Assembly (NCBI GenBank): GCA_026874595.1
Contig: CM049320.1
Location: 16,878,988-16,942,987 of the forward strand
Source: Sipunculus nudus
Lineage: Eukaryota > Annelida > Sipuncula > Golfingiida > Sipunculidae
Length of the DNA: 64,000 bases
Direction: 5' to 3'
Shown: positions 41,101-49,859 of the stretch, piece after piece
Numbering within the stretch: the stretch's first letter is position 1
How the letters are laid out: each line of letters opens with the position of its first letter
The notes under the pieces: generated by a model
What the model was told of the DNA's origin: nothing
Databases searched by the model: none
The model's input: the letters and a program-made list of their open reading frames with translations, nothing else
Translations under genes and position numbers: made by a program

Positions 41101-41988
41101 CCATCCCATAATATCCCCCACACCTGGAGTTGGTGGGCCTGCCACTATAGTTGTATTGCTTGATGGTATGGATGTTTTTGCTGATGAAGTGGGTGGTAAA
41201 GTATTCACCTGGGAGCACTGGGAACCCATCTGCTTGTCAACAGCTGAGACTGCCTGTACAACAGATTTAGTGATAGGTGTATTTCTGGACACTGTTGATT
41301 TGATTCCTGCCTGTGACACAGTAACAGAAGAAGCCGTTGATCCCACCTGTGCCACTTGTCCCTTTGCCATGACCTGTATGTTATTAACATGATATGGGTA
41401 AAATGACACATACTCTGATATTCTTTGTGGATGATTTTCTCTTACATGGGCTATCACTTCATATCGCTGAAAGCACTTGAAACCACAGATTGCACACATG
41501 AATATGTGTGACAATACATGCTGAATGAACTTTTCCTGGCTTTTCGCCACAAACTGGCAAAAGTTACAGTACAGCACTTCACATGGGCCACTTTGCGTCA
41601 TGGCCAGATGACCAGCACAAACAATCTGCCCAGTGTCTTGTCCATTAGGTGAACCTCGGCTCAGTGTTAGTACTGTAGCTGTGCCTCCACATGTTGACAG
41701 CTCCACTACACCGCCCCCTACACCTTCAATATGGGAGCCTCTAGCTGACTGCATTACCGTTTCTTTAACTTCAGGTCCTTGAGGTTGACCGCTGTCTCTA
41801 TTGTCATTAACATTACTGTTTGAAGATGTGACCTTATTTATTGAAGAGAAGGGACCATTGTTGCCCAAGACATATTCCATGGTTTTTTTGCTGACCCCTG
41901 AGCTTGTTTTCTTGGCAGCTGTCTGTTTGGTGGCTGAGCGCTTTTTTTGTTCTAAGGCCATATTCTTCACCAACATCACTGGAGCAAC
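35134..41988 (-). CDS. Giant multi-C2H2 zinc-finger protein, intact last exon (copy 4)
   Basis: The exon has 2284 codons plus TGA (35134-35136). Its 5' edge is set by a splice acceptor (TTTCAG, AG at 41989-41990) and it begins in phase 0 at GTT GCT CCA. The open frame extends to 42030, but its first 14 residues are intron. Counting that frame as 2298 residues, zinc fingers start near 154, 178, 310, 423, 742, 772, 945, 982, 1029, 1133, 1236, 1285, 1486, 1532, 1682, 1728, 1886, 1931, 2157, 2202 and 2257. Only fingers 5-6 are joined by a canonical TGEKKW linker. Several fingers form repeated pairs, C-x2-C then C-x4-C. Residues about 1446-1562 and 1641-1757 are an internal duplication starting LVEWTGE. 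A Ser/Thr/Gln-rich region (about 500-650), a Lys/Glu-rich helix (about 814-842), basic tracts (near 1109, 1577 and 2110) and IKTE, IKQE and KKEP SUMO-type motifs point to a nuclear regulator. The family resembles large vertebrate multi-finger factors, but I cannot name it. DNA targets are unknown. Confidence 0.9.
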   Translation of the reverse strand, partial: VAPVMLVKNMALEQKKRSATKQTAAKKTSSGVSKKTMEYVLGNNGPFSSINKVTSSNSNVNDNRDSGQPQGPEVKETVMQSARGSHIEGVGGGVVELSTCGGTATVLTLSRGSPNGQDTGQIVCAGHLAMTQSGPCEVLYCNFCQFVAKSQEKFIQHVLSHIFMCAICGFKCFQRYEVIAHVRENHPQRISEYVSFYPYHVNNIQVMAKGQVAQVGSTASSVTVSQAGIKSTVSRNTPITKSVVQAVSAVDKQMGSQCSQVNTLPPTSSAKTSIPSSNTTIVAGPPTPGVGDIMGWYCLQCNTFATTANAKEHHMKHFHKGMQADGIFKKCLLKPQGAKKQLIIEPPSPKKTDSHGQNGSVCRDQSSVASVNNATDTNLQITAAKSTTSLSFPLKQSETTKPSEEIIEWGCTYCSFSADAKADAIKHVVVSHFGQRCLLVKRTKIRNKTVIPGETSMTTLPAQSATDVQSTHKVLNNMLQNSSGASNNDTPALNTTTEDSKANIWKEIENLQAAQATKASVSNNALAEATKPQASQMPKTNLLPTGTSSTYSSTATASVTAAPVSSAPKTILVPAGGGGAAGKVIYVQPNTLQRANQGQPQVLLGSGTQLTSLLHGNTVLVPVSHQGGLQGGFSQLEPSHMISGKGRMLFSNYKSKYDLMIQSMEQSNKKDSQIINQGGKEGKADDDAEDTNDEKLSEEDKEKVVVIPTENEIDLEEYIYYSIERNAFCCKKCAYVSHSSYGANMRQHIRRHTGEKKWECVYCDYACNLRTMMKAHQSKVHAGATERFVFRQAPHCTLSKIKEKTLKEAEKKKEEEKLAQTKEQNKKGSTDLLGESGEADMPALESVDETTPFDINSEGEMPALKIVSVESLSQTAEGDGDSNLMQSVQSSKSAESSELEKGSQNVHPPVNNETSSATGGYGTIPEKDYVYHCKYCNFIAAKKRTVIIHQGGHHPKLPHKMIRNKRQYQCLHCVPPPLITANIFKIKSHMKLYHPEEELVVIDLFEKLQHKMSKVQLCPVDKCPAYFVFKIGKTVIDASRAAAFHVKKVHKDAGPLLQLESAARKLKQEHVPGKAGHKHKHFSGVAGKAPHSQPKKAKREDIGSDSDESEEQVAPSVMWKCSHCSWTSKSLVRLKAHQSSDHPGKEEKYTQVVRAKSSPTSKTKDSLKENDDQISIKNEEILSTDIPENQSMEDDQLKPKKEELSKIKTEPDEEVKKLRKGFQCPKCDFTHNSWKQVKKHWLPAHPGGEEKYILITDLSKQASKGGQHYVYMCPFDKCFFVASTPGQLTNDVEHFIIHTRRGLPCPAPVESQEEEGSTSTTGRGKRERQETKPYVAPSPTKARATIKQENNCEENEVEFPLDYIKNQGAEHLSEGEPIPSAGQLSDSGEFETQSSRDDTGKLELCVSKEGNRWPPVLKPTPEEETWMLATPLVEWTGEDNNIVVTVPVVARGKGGAIMYLPVRTGSLPLGPFGCKSCKYKVGDLEKMKVHLVKQHKSKRDLYCTDLRAKHHRKNCLLYFCFEPYCNAFVRKRSTLIVHYGIAHSDKFSLSKHCAGLIKPLGWTKKKSKAIKKKKQTVSKGYPVSKATSSALIKSSDDLGQTGIRGSVKTSLYGKRSSPGFPANPGSLVEWTGEEENCQVAIPITMRAQKVPTKKFVPLKRSPRPFGPFKCKNCSFKVPMLSDMKAHLATEHTDLREWFCVDIKARERRTVYLIGFCKVPRCNKFIRRREAMEFHLALSHADEYFLPDSLKKYVTWLRPKSKIKGSQKWEIVDEQKQAIWATGSSQCSVDGAASKPGITERNSESPASHSPQGNDSGQEAWYSDVDYNPNPKKMKKSLSDRKGTAVKKIRKTKYEEEREEWQPPHNELYSMPFMCYHCSLPTFTKDDLKTHLRQAHSTVFPVGIDLNMRAARQPAHIFYCPQEDCSFVTGESSEFSMHNHITESQRELFDHIQESVSKQSFAKESDIDDSHSKTLIHENAPTRKSSESSFVGPSQAKQPGSYGGSGSDDDETNSSVMYETKKEPEDPLQDGASEDYEMQHDSSKRSSLKRSHGIDSETKVVDSGSSKRRISAEYSKGSSQEPGISAGRVVSGGKPRPKKKKKQKRMTKVMTGDIPMSTYYKREMTISNFDRNSFGKYNSIVNRFNCLYCDHRMNGIYEVKDHLHKLHPTAIPKFNDYKQKLLRKRATIYLCPVPQCASISFTEITNETHLCPVADGDPNSSPSLGTDAFEVSSTSSLEGKDIRFECLFCMWASNSESEIKNHLIISHATMEGGYREIQNQDKGEN

Positions 41989-42651
41989 CTGAAAGTGAAA
42001 TAAATTCCATAACATAAACCTCAACAACAATAATATTAATGTACAAATTAAACTGTGGTTGGCTTCATATTCCTATTTTTTTGTGATTTTTACCTTTTCA
42101 TTGTTTCCTGTATTTCCAATTTCACATTCTTATTATGTAGTATCGCAGAGTCTATACATCAGTATACACAAGTGTACATGTGAGTATAAGTCTATGAAAT
42201 ATTTGATATGCACCAAGAATCTTGTTGTTTAGTCTTAATATAAAGGAACATCGAATGAGTGGACAAAGAGAGTTAAAGAACTGTAAGATCCATAATATCA
42301 ACCTTTAAGGGGAACATAAATTATCTGTCAGGATTCCCTAACTTTCAGCTGCAGCTGATCAATTTTTCTAGACTGTTTCTTGACCTCTGAATAAAGTTCA
42401 CAACTTTTTCCTGCAAGTTTGATAAGAAACTCTCACAGAACTAGAGCTACACATAGAAATACCATGAGGAAGCAAATCTGGGAGCTAACTGAAAAAGACA
42501 GGATTTATTGCATTTTGTTAAATCTTCAATTATTTTTCTTGGAAAAATACCACTGTCCCTAATGAGAGAACGATAATGACATTCAGATGATTTAAAACTT
42601 TCTCATAAGGTTTTTTTTTAAATAATGACCTATTAAATGCTGCTATATTGA

Positions 42652-43020
42652 ACAAGGGACCCATGGGCCAAGGTGCTCAGCTGAAGTTGACCTTGAGGGT
42701 TAAAATCTAAAATAACAAATTGTAATAAGTCTGAGAGGAAAAGGTAATATATAGGCCATGGTTGGTTGATATGATTTGTTTGAATTGGTTAGTAAAGAAT
42801 TGTTGCAAATAATGTGTTGTGATGTGGCAATGTGATAAGCTGTTGACAGTTTAGCAGTTGACACATTTGTTCAATTAGATCCTAATTCTGTTATCAAACC
42901 AATTTGTTTCACTCATAAATTTAATACAGATGCAATATAAATCATACCCAGTGCAAAGGTGCAAGGACTAGCTGGAAGTGAAAGGTGGGTTGGTGGTAGT
43001 TAGAACATCTCTGTATACAC
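42652..43020. repeat. Dispersed repeat with GACCCATGGG...CTCAGCTGA head, copy a
   Basis: It starts ACAAGGGACCCATGGGCC followed by GCTCAGCTGAAGTTGACCTT and runs for about 350 bp. It is homologous to 43549-43870, with the same order of blocks (GAGGAAAAGGTAATAT, CCATGG, TTGTTCAATTAGA). Non-coding. Confidence 0.65.
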
Positions 43021-43088
43021 ATATATGATATTAAATTCAGTTCATCAAGTGCTTTAAGGAAATTTGATTCACAAGTATTGAATAGTTA

Positions 43089-43121
43089 ACAAGTGACCCA
43101 TGGGTCATGAGGCTCAGCTGA
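43089..43121. repeat. Repeat head fragment with 14-bp palindrome TGACCCATGGGTCA
   Basis: ACAAG precedes the perfect palindrome TGACCCATGGGTCA, and GCTCAGCTGA follows. The same head recurs at 52808-52840 with the same continuation (CAAGCATGA). Degenerate versions are at 42652, 43549, 51168 and 52525. The sequence on to 43548 has a block (about 43370-43495) similar to 55020-55150. Confidence 0.6.
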
Positions 43122-43548
43122 CAAGCATGAGATAATGGCTTAATTTTTACAACTGTTGTCTTATTAAGAAGAAAATGACTGCAAATGTTGTTAAAATTTT
43201 GGGGAGGGGCAGGAAGTTTTGTACACATAAAGCACATTACTTGATGGTTCAGGGCAAAATAGCAATACTAGGCATTCAAGCACCAGTGGTATACATTTTG
43301 AGCCCTGCTTTGGTATCAAATTTTCAATTATTCTGGAGGGTATTATAAGCCCCATAGCTCACAGAATATGGGTAATAGAGACCTAATTTCAGGTTTCCTA
43401 GGAGACTTTTCACGGACCTACTGAGACCTTCTAAGACCTGTCAGGTTAGAAGAATATAGGTCAAGTGGTTATGATTTTTACCCTGCTAACAGAAGACCCC
43501 ATCTTTAAAGATCTCAAAAAGAGAGAAAAAATGCTGAAAAATTCAAAA

Positions 43549-43870
43549 ACAAGGGACTCATGGGTCACTGTGCTCAGCTGAAGTTGACCTTGAAGGTAAA
43601 AATCAAAAATAATATCAAATTGAGATAAAGTCTTAGAGGAAAAGGTAATATCTGCCATGGCTGGTTCACACTATTGGTTTGCATTGATGAGGAAGAAATT
43701 GTTTTAAATAATATTTTGTGACCAAACCATACATTTTTTTATGTTAAATTAAAGCATGTGAGCAGTTTACATATGTGTTCAATTGGACCTATTTTTTTAT
43801 AAAATATAAATTATTAAATATACTAATATCCCTAGTCCACAGATGCAGTGACTTGGTGGTGGTGGGGGGG
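43549..43870. repeat. Dispersed repeat with GACTCATGGGTCA...CTCAGCTGA head, copy b
   Basis: Direct-orientation relative of 42652-43020, clearly diverged. It ends near a poly-G tract at 43862-43872. From about 43871 to 44730 the sequence is A+T-rich with no feature that I can name. Confidence 0.6.
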
Positions 43871-44730
43871 GGGCGTGAAATGATGGGATTAAAGTTTAAC
43901 AAATGCTAATTTACTCGAATGAATATATAAGTTGCTTTCAAATTTCAGACTTAAATAGCTTGAATCCGAACACATTCAGCATATAAAAGTTATTTCAACA
44001 ATGCTTGTACGAAAATTTCATAATAAATATATGTTTATTGATAACAGAGAGATGATGCACAGACAGCCGATCACTTTGTTCCATTCTCCTGTGGCAACAA
44101 CATGTTTCAATTAGATTTTGAACTTTTCTAATCCAAAAATTTTTTTAAAATTTGAACTAGGAAACTGACAGGTCAGAAAGTGCCCCGCAAAAGATGCAGT
44201 CATTATAAATTGAAGTACTGTGAATTTGGTGTACTTTGGTAGCATGGGCTGATAGAATGATATTTGAAAATTAAAGAACTTGTAAAGAACAGCTGACATG
44301 TATAAACTGGAAGAAAAGATATGGTAAAGTGAAAATGTTCAAAGCTATCAAAATAATGATATAAAAGAACTGCACGATTTTTAGTTTCTGTATTTGTGTA
44401 TTACCTGTGCCAATTATTCTTGGTTGAAGTCTTGGCTGGGCTGTGTCAAATATTGTTCCAGTATTTGTATGTTGAATTAGTCTTATTATATGTGAGGCTT
44501 GAGTCTGTACATGAACCTTGTAGTATTAAAGAGAGTCAGCTGCTGGTTAATAGTAAAACAAGGCCTACAGGCCTAATGCGAACCTGTGCAAAGTTTGGAA
44601 GTATGAATGGAGGTTTATTTTTAAAATTTAATATTGATCCTTTTAAGTCCTGCATATCTACCCTAGTCATTATGATTTCAGCAAAATGGACATTTCAGAC
44701 CTGCAAGTTTCAGACTAGGACATTTTAAAA

Positions 44731-46613
44731 CTAGAATATGGGTAGTCGACAAGCGACTATGTGTATCCGCAGAAATCAGAGTGGGACAGGTGAAGTGAGG
44801 CATGGATTAAGTGGCAAGGGGAATAGAGTGAGGTGTGTTGCATATTAGCATGGATGTCTGCAGAGTAAACATGAATGTAGTTGGTGCCACCTGTCATAAA
44901 ATAGAGAAAATTGTCCAGGATGTATAAATCTGCAACATTTCAGGTGGATAATTCAAACCACTGCTGAGATATGAGTGATATTACCCTAAGGCAGATGAAC
45001 AGATGCACGCTGTGTAAAAATGGTTGCAGGTGGCGCCACCAGTTTTGACTATGATGAAGAGCTATGTGAGATCTATACACATGCAAAATTTTGGCCCAAT
45101 CAGTTAATCAGTTCCCAAGATATGAGCTTGGATGTCTGCAGAGTAAATGTGAATGTAGGTGGCTCAACCTGTCATAAATCGAGAAAGCTGTCCAGCATGT
45201 ATAAACCTGCAAAATTTCAGGTGGATAAGTCAAACCACTGCTGAGATATGAGTGAGTTTATGCCAAGGCAGATGAACAGATGGACACTGTGTAAAAATGG
45301 TTGCAGGTGGCGCCACCAGTTTTGACTATGATGAAGAGCTATGTGAGATCTATACACATGCAAAATTTTGGCCCAATCGGTCAAACAGTTCCCGAGATAT
45401 GAACTTGGATGTCTGCAGAGTAAACTTGTATGTAGGTGGCGCCACCTGTCATAAAATCGAGAGCTGTCCAGGATGTATAAACCTGCAAAATTTCAGGTGG
45501 AAAAGTCAAACCACTGCTGAGATATGAGTGATATTATCCTAAGGCAGATGAACAGATGCACGCTGTGCAAAAATGGTTGCAGGTGGCACCACCAGTTTGG
45601 CCTATGATGAAGACTTATGTGAGATCTATACACATGCCAAATTTCGGCTCAATTGGTCAAACGGTTCCTGAGATATGAGCTTGGATGTCTGCAGGGTAAA
45701 CATGAATGTAGGTGGCGCCACCTGTCATAAAATCAAGAAACCTGTCCAGGATGTATAAACCAGCAAAATTTCAGGTGGATAAGTCAAACCACTGCTGAGA
45801 TATGAGTGAGTTTATGCCAAGGCAGATGAATAGATCTATGCTGTGCATAATTGTTGCAGGTGGCCCCACCAGTTTTGCCTATGATGAAGAGCTATGTGAG
45901 ATCAATACACATGCAAAATTTTGGCCCAATCGGTCAAATGGTTCCTGAGATATGAGCTTGGATGTCTGCAGAGTAAACATAAATGTAGCTGGCGCCACCT
46001 GTCATAAATCGAGAAAGCTGTCCAGCATGTATAAACCTGCAAAATTTCAGGTGGATAAGTCAAACCACTGCTGAGATATGAGTTATTTTATCCCAAGGCA
46101 GATGAACAGATGGACGCTGTGCATAAGTGGTTGCAGGTGGCGCCACCAGTTTTGCCTATGATGAAGAGCTCTGTGAGATCTATACACATGCAAAATTTTG
46201 GTCCAATCAGTCAAACAGTTTACCGAGATATGAGCTTGGGTGTCTGCAGAGTAAATGTAAATGTAGGTGGCACCACCTGTTATAAAATCGAGAAACCTGT
46301 CCAGGATGTATAAACCTGCAAAATTTCAGGTGGATAAGTCAAACCACTGCTGAGATATGAGAGACATTTACCCAAGGCAGATGAACAGATGGACGCTGTG
46401 CAAAAATGGTTACAGGTGGCGCCACCATGTTAGTGTATGTTATAAAGCTATCAAAGGGCTACATTTGTGCAAAATTTTTAGCCTGATCGGCCAAAAGGTT
46501 CCTGAGACATGAAGGTTTATGTGTGGAATCAGACGGACAAATGGACGCTGGGCAGCGAGGAAAGGTTAGAAGTCAACCAAAAATGAGGGCGCAGCAGTTC
46601 ACATGTGACCTGA
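44731..46613 (-). mobile_element. Nonautonomous Helitron-like element with 277-bp tandem core (copy 1)
   Basis: Read on the minus strand the element begins TCAGGTCACATGTGAACTGC and is preceded by A (46614). It ends with a hairpin (TAGTCG CTTGT CGACTA), seven bases, then CTAG, followed by T (44730). TC at the 5' end, a subterminal hairpin, a CTRR 3' end and insertion between A and T with no target duplication are the hallmarks of Helitrons. The interior has about six tandem monomers (periods 277, 276, 277, 277 and 279 at 45021, 45298, 45574, 45851, 46128 and 46407), each with two copies or variants of GGTGGCGCCACC. No Rep/helicase gene is present. Bivalve repeat-core elements of this layout are known. 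It sits in the gene's intron. Confidence 0.75.
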
Positions 46614-46960
46614 TGATAAACCCAGTTTGCTTTAAATGCAAACCAAGTTTTTTCAAACAGTTGAAAGATATATTTCCAATAATCAGGGAATTCTGCATCT
46701 AAACATTGTGTCTGGACATCTAGAAACTGTGTCTAGACGTCTAGACACATTGTCTAGACACCCCCCAGAGCCAGGTCAGTTGCCATGGTGATGTCTGGAC
46801 CCCACCTGTTTGTACTGAGTGACCTCTTGACTTGGGTGCTGAAACTCAGCATGTTGTCTAATCTGTTTTCAAATACAGAAAGCCTTTTTCAATTGGCTAC
46901 AATGCTTTTTTAAAATTGTATTTACCCAATCTATTCTTTTAAAACTGGCAGAGCCCTACC
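46614..46960. other. Intronic sequence with a TCTAGACA-rich palindromic patch
   Basis: Contains repeated TCTAGACA/TCTAGAC motifs at about 46704-46765, including TCTAGACGTCTAGACA. Nothing else was recognised. Confidence 0.5.
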
Positions 46961-47520
46961 ATAGAATAATTCTTGTAAAGTTTAAACCAATCAGCTAAAC
47001 AGTTTCATCATAAATCAGTGTATAAGCTAGAAGAGTTTAAAATTACATTTTTGCTTGTAAAAAACACATCAATGTAGGTGGCACCACCAATACCTCAAAA
47101 TCAGATATGACATATGTGACAAACATTGGTATAAAATTTGGTGATTATAGCTCTAGCCGTTTCTGAGATTTTAATTTTAGTGTGCTTTTTTGGACATATG
47201 ACTAAGTTCAACCTCCTGTAACTCGGCCAAAAATCTCCGAACTGGAACCATTCGAACAAACTTGAGAGAAATTGTTCCAGGGATAATATCTGTTAAATAT
47301 TGGAAAATTTGGCTCGACAGTTTCGGAGAAGATTTTTAAAGCTTTTTTAGCTTTTTCCCTATAAAATCTAAGAAAATGCAGTTAGAAAAAATTTATTTGT
47401 AAAAAATTTGGTGATGCTAGCTCCTGTCATTTTTGAGATAGCTATGGTTAACGTACAGACGACGCACGACGACGACTGACGACGCCGCACCATCGCATAA
47501 GCTCACAGGTTCGCTAAAAA
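46960..47520. repeat. Dispersed repeat family D, copy 1
   Basis: Homologous over several hundred bases to 50600-51165 in the same orientation. Shared blocks include CGAACTGG-ACCATT-GAACAAA, GGAAAATTTGGCTCGACAGTTTC and a terminal GACGACG-rich tract followed by GCACCAT-GCAT-AGCTCACAGG. Non-coding, and likely the tail half of a nonautonomous element. Confidence 0.65.
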
Positions 47521-48640
47521 TGGTCATTCTCTTGTACTGAGATTCAGTTGTTCTTGGGCTTGGGTCTACAGATGCGCTGTGTTGTGTAGAAGAGCTACAT
47601 ATGAATATCAATGTAAATTGTTGATGGTCACTATAATATGTCCAAATTCCTTGAGATGTTGGAAGTCGAGATTTGTCCAAACATGGTCTAAATCAGTAAA
47701 TGAGAGCCACCGTGGTGCGTTGCGCCAGTGTATCCTTTTCTGGGGAATCTTCAAATTGTCTGTACAAAATATGCTGTGAAAATGTAATGTTGCTGTACAA
47801 GAGTGACTTGAAAAAGATTCATCCATTTCTGGCCTGCTTAAGGAGACATCAGGAATTGAACACCAAACTTTGTATTATTATTTTTTTTCCTTCTGACCCA
47901 AATATCAATAAGCTTCTCCCTTAGGCCATGGGTGATACATATTATGTTTGAATCCTATCCGTCATATGTTAGGGTAGTTATTATGCAGAAACGAATATGA
48001 CTTTTCATCAAATTCTTTGCGAGTTATTGCATTCACATCATTTGAGAATTATCGCCTCTGTCAAGATCATCCATCTTCAAACTTGACCTAGCCCTTCATA
48101 ACAAACATTACTGGTGCATGATCAGCCAGTGTTAGTCAAATTGTTTGCGAGCTATTTGGTTAACATCATTTTTGCATTATCACGTATGTGACCTTGAAAA
48201 TCCATCAAGGTCACCAATCTTCAAACATGATGTGGCCCATCAAAAGGTCCATCACTGCCGTTAGTCTTGGGACCTTATATGAAATACTTTTTACGAGTTA
48301 TTGTGTTAACAATGTGTGTCCTTTTGCATGCATATTTGCTAAGAGAATGCAACCTTACTAGGTTTTCAGTAATGGTTTTTACCGCATAACTTACAGAAAA
48401 ATGGCTGACTATGGCCATATATCATGCCTCCTTGCTGTTGACATGAGGACCTGTCCTACTGTTAAGGTGGAACAAACAATTATGGTTACAATTATGATTT
48501 CTGCCCCTTCTGCATATACAAACAGGGCAAACAAAGCCTGATCTCCAGTTCTGCTGAAGCAGGAAAATAATGAACAAATGTTTGTAATTACTTTTCCAAG
48601 AAATTTTTGTATATTGAAGAGGAAACAGCATTACAATTAA
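47521..48640. repeat. Degenerate short tandem blocks, otherwise featureless intron
   Basis: GCGAG(C/T)TATT...TTAACATCATTT-like blocks recur near 48019, 48147 and 48293, a spacing of about 130-145 bp. They suggest an eroded tandem array. Short open frames on both strands here have no recognisable domain. Confidence 0.4.
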
Positions 48641-48689
48641 GGAAATACAGTGCAAACAATAACAATTTCTGCATAAGACTTTGTCGGGA

Positions 48690-49795
48690 GGATGGCAGTG
48701 GGAGGGGATTTGAGAACTGATGTGTTGGTACGACACGAATGCCCCCGCCTGGGGCAAATTAGAAACATTTGTAAAATTTTGAAACATTTCTTTCAAGTTC
48801 AGGAGGTGTCGTATGGTCAAAAGTAGGTCAACAAGGGCAAAATGCAAACTCCATCTGTAACGGGTCATTATCAAGCAACACACCAAAAATCATGCCAGTA
48901 TATGCAGGCATTGTGAAAAAAAGTCCATGTGCATTTTCCTTAAAAATTTCTGTCTTTCATGAAGGTATCTGCAGGCATTGAGGAAAAAAAGTCAGTACAT
49001 ATGCATTTGTTATGAAAATTTCCATTTTTCATGAAACTTTCTATGTTCAGGAGCAGTCAAATGGTCAAAAGTAGGTCAACTGGGACAAAACAAGAACTCG
49101 ATCTGTAACCGGTCATTATCTGCCTACACACCAAAAATCAGGCCCGTATCTGCAGGCACTGGGAAAAAAAGTCCATACATGGGCACTTTTTTATGAAATT
49201 TTCTATGTTAGAGCACCGTCAAATGGTCAAAAGTAGGTCAACTGGGACAAAACGTGAACTCGATCTGTAACTGGTCTATATATGCCCACACATCAAAAAT
49301 CAGGCCAATATCTGCAGGCATTGCGAAAAAAAGTCCGTACATTTGTATTTGTCATGAAAATTTCTATTTTTCATGAAATTTTCTAAGTTTAGGAGCCGTA
49401 AAACAGTCAAAAGTAGGTCAACTGGGACAAAACGCAAACTCGATCTGTAACTGGTCATTATCTGCCTACGCATCAAAAATCAGGCCAATATCTGCAGGCA
49501 TTGCGAAAAAAAGTCCGTACATATGTATTTGTCATGAAAATTTCTATTTTTCATGAAATTTTCTAAGTTTAGGATCCGTAAAACAGTCAAAAGTAGGTCA
49601 ACTGGGACAAAACGCAAACTCGATCTGTAACTGGTCATTATCTGCCTACACACCAAAATTCCAGCCAATATCTGCAGGCATTGTGAAAAAAAATCCGTAC
49701 AACTGTTCGATTTCTGAATGACGGAATGACGGAAGGACGGACATGGGTAAAACTATATGCCCCGGCCACTTTGTGGGGGGGGGGGGCATAAAAAC
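48690..49795. repeat. 180-bp tandem array with hairpin ends (nonautonomous element)
   Basis: The phrase CA(C/T)CAAAAATCAGGCC recurs at 49129, 49291, 49471 and 49651 (spacings 162, 180 and 180), with a more distant copy at 48881. Each monomer also has AAAAGTAGGTCAACTGGGAC and a TATTTTTCATGAAA segment. The left edge has ATGCCCCCGCCTGGGGCA (near 48741) and the right edge TATGCCCC...ACTTTGTGGGG...GGGGCATA (49757-49790), each able to fold into a hairpin. An ACGGAATGACGGAAGGACGG tract precedes the right hairpin. Non-coding. Confidence 0.65.
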
Positions 49796-49859
49796 TGTAA
49801 ATGAACACCTGATCTCCCCCAGTGACTGTAACAAATCAGGAACACTGGCATAGCTGACT

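Larger units (their letters stand above)
29914..41842. repeat. Tandem unit 4 (11929 bp, rightmost)
   Basis: Spacer 29914-35133 plus exon part 35134-41842. This is the only unit whose exon continues to the right past the junction point (divergence from the other copies starts at 41843), so it marks the right boundary of the array. It lies next to sequence that is not duplicated in this window. Confidence 0.95.

Noticed and set aside
41989-42030. First 14 residues (MLLRFMLWNLFHFQ) of the longest open frame in copy 4 as the protein's N terminus
   Set aside because: They read through TTTCACTTTCAG, a good splice acceptor, and the upstream 86-bp exon joins in phase at 41988, so these bases are intron.
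45020-45527. Related open frames (MVAGGATS..., 45020-45244, 45297-45527, 57117-57398) as a small gene family
   Set aside because: They are translations of the 277-bp tandem monomer of the Helitron-like elements; frames differ between monomers and have no known domain.
48690-49795. CRISPR-like array
   Set aside because: Period is 180 bp with no short conserved repeat plus variable spacers. It is a tandem satellite-type array in animal DNA.
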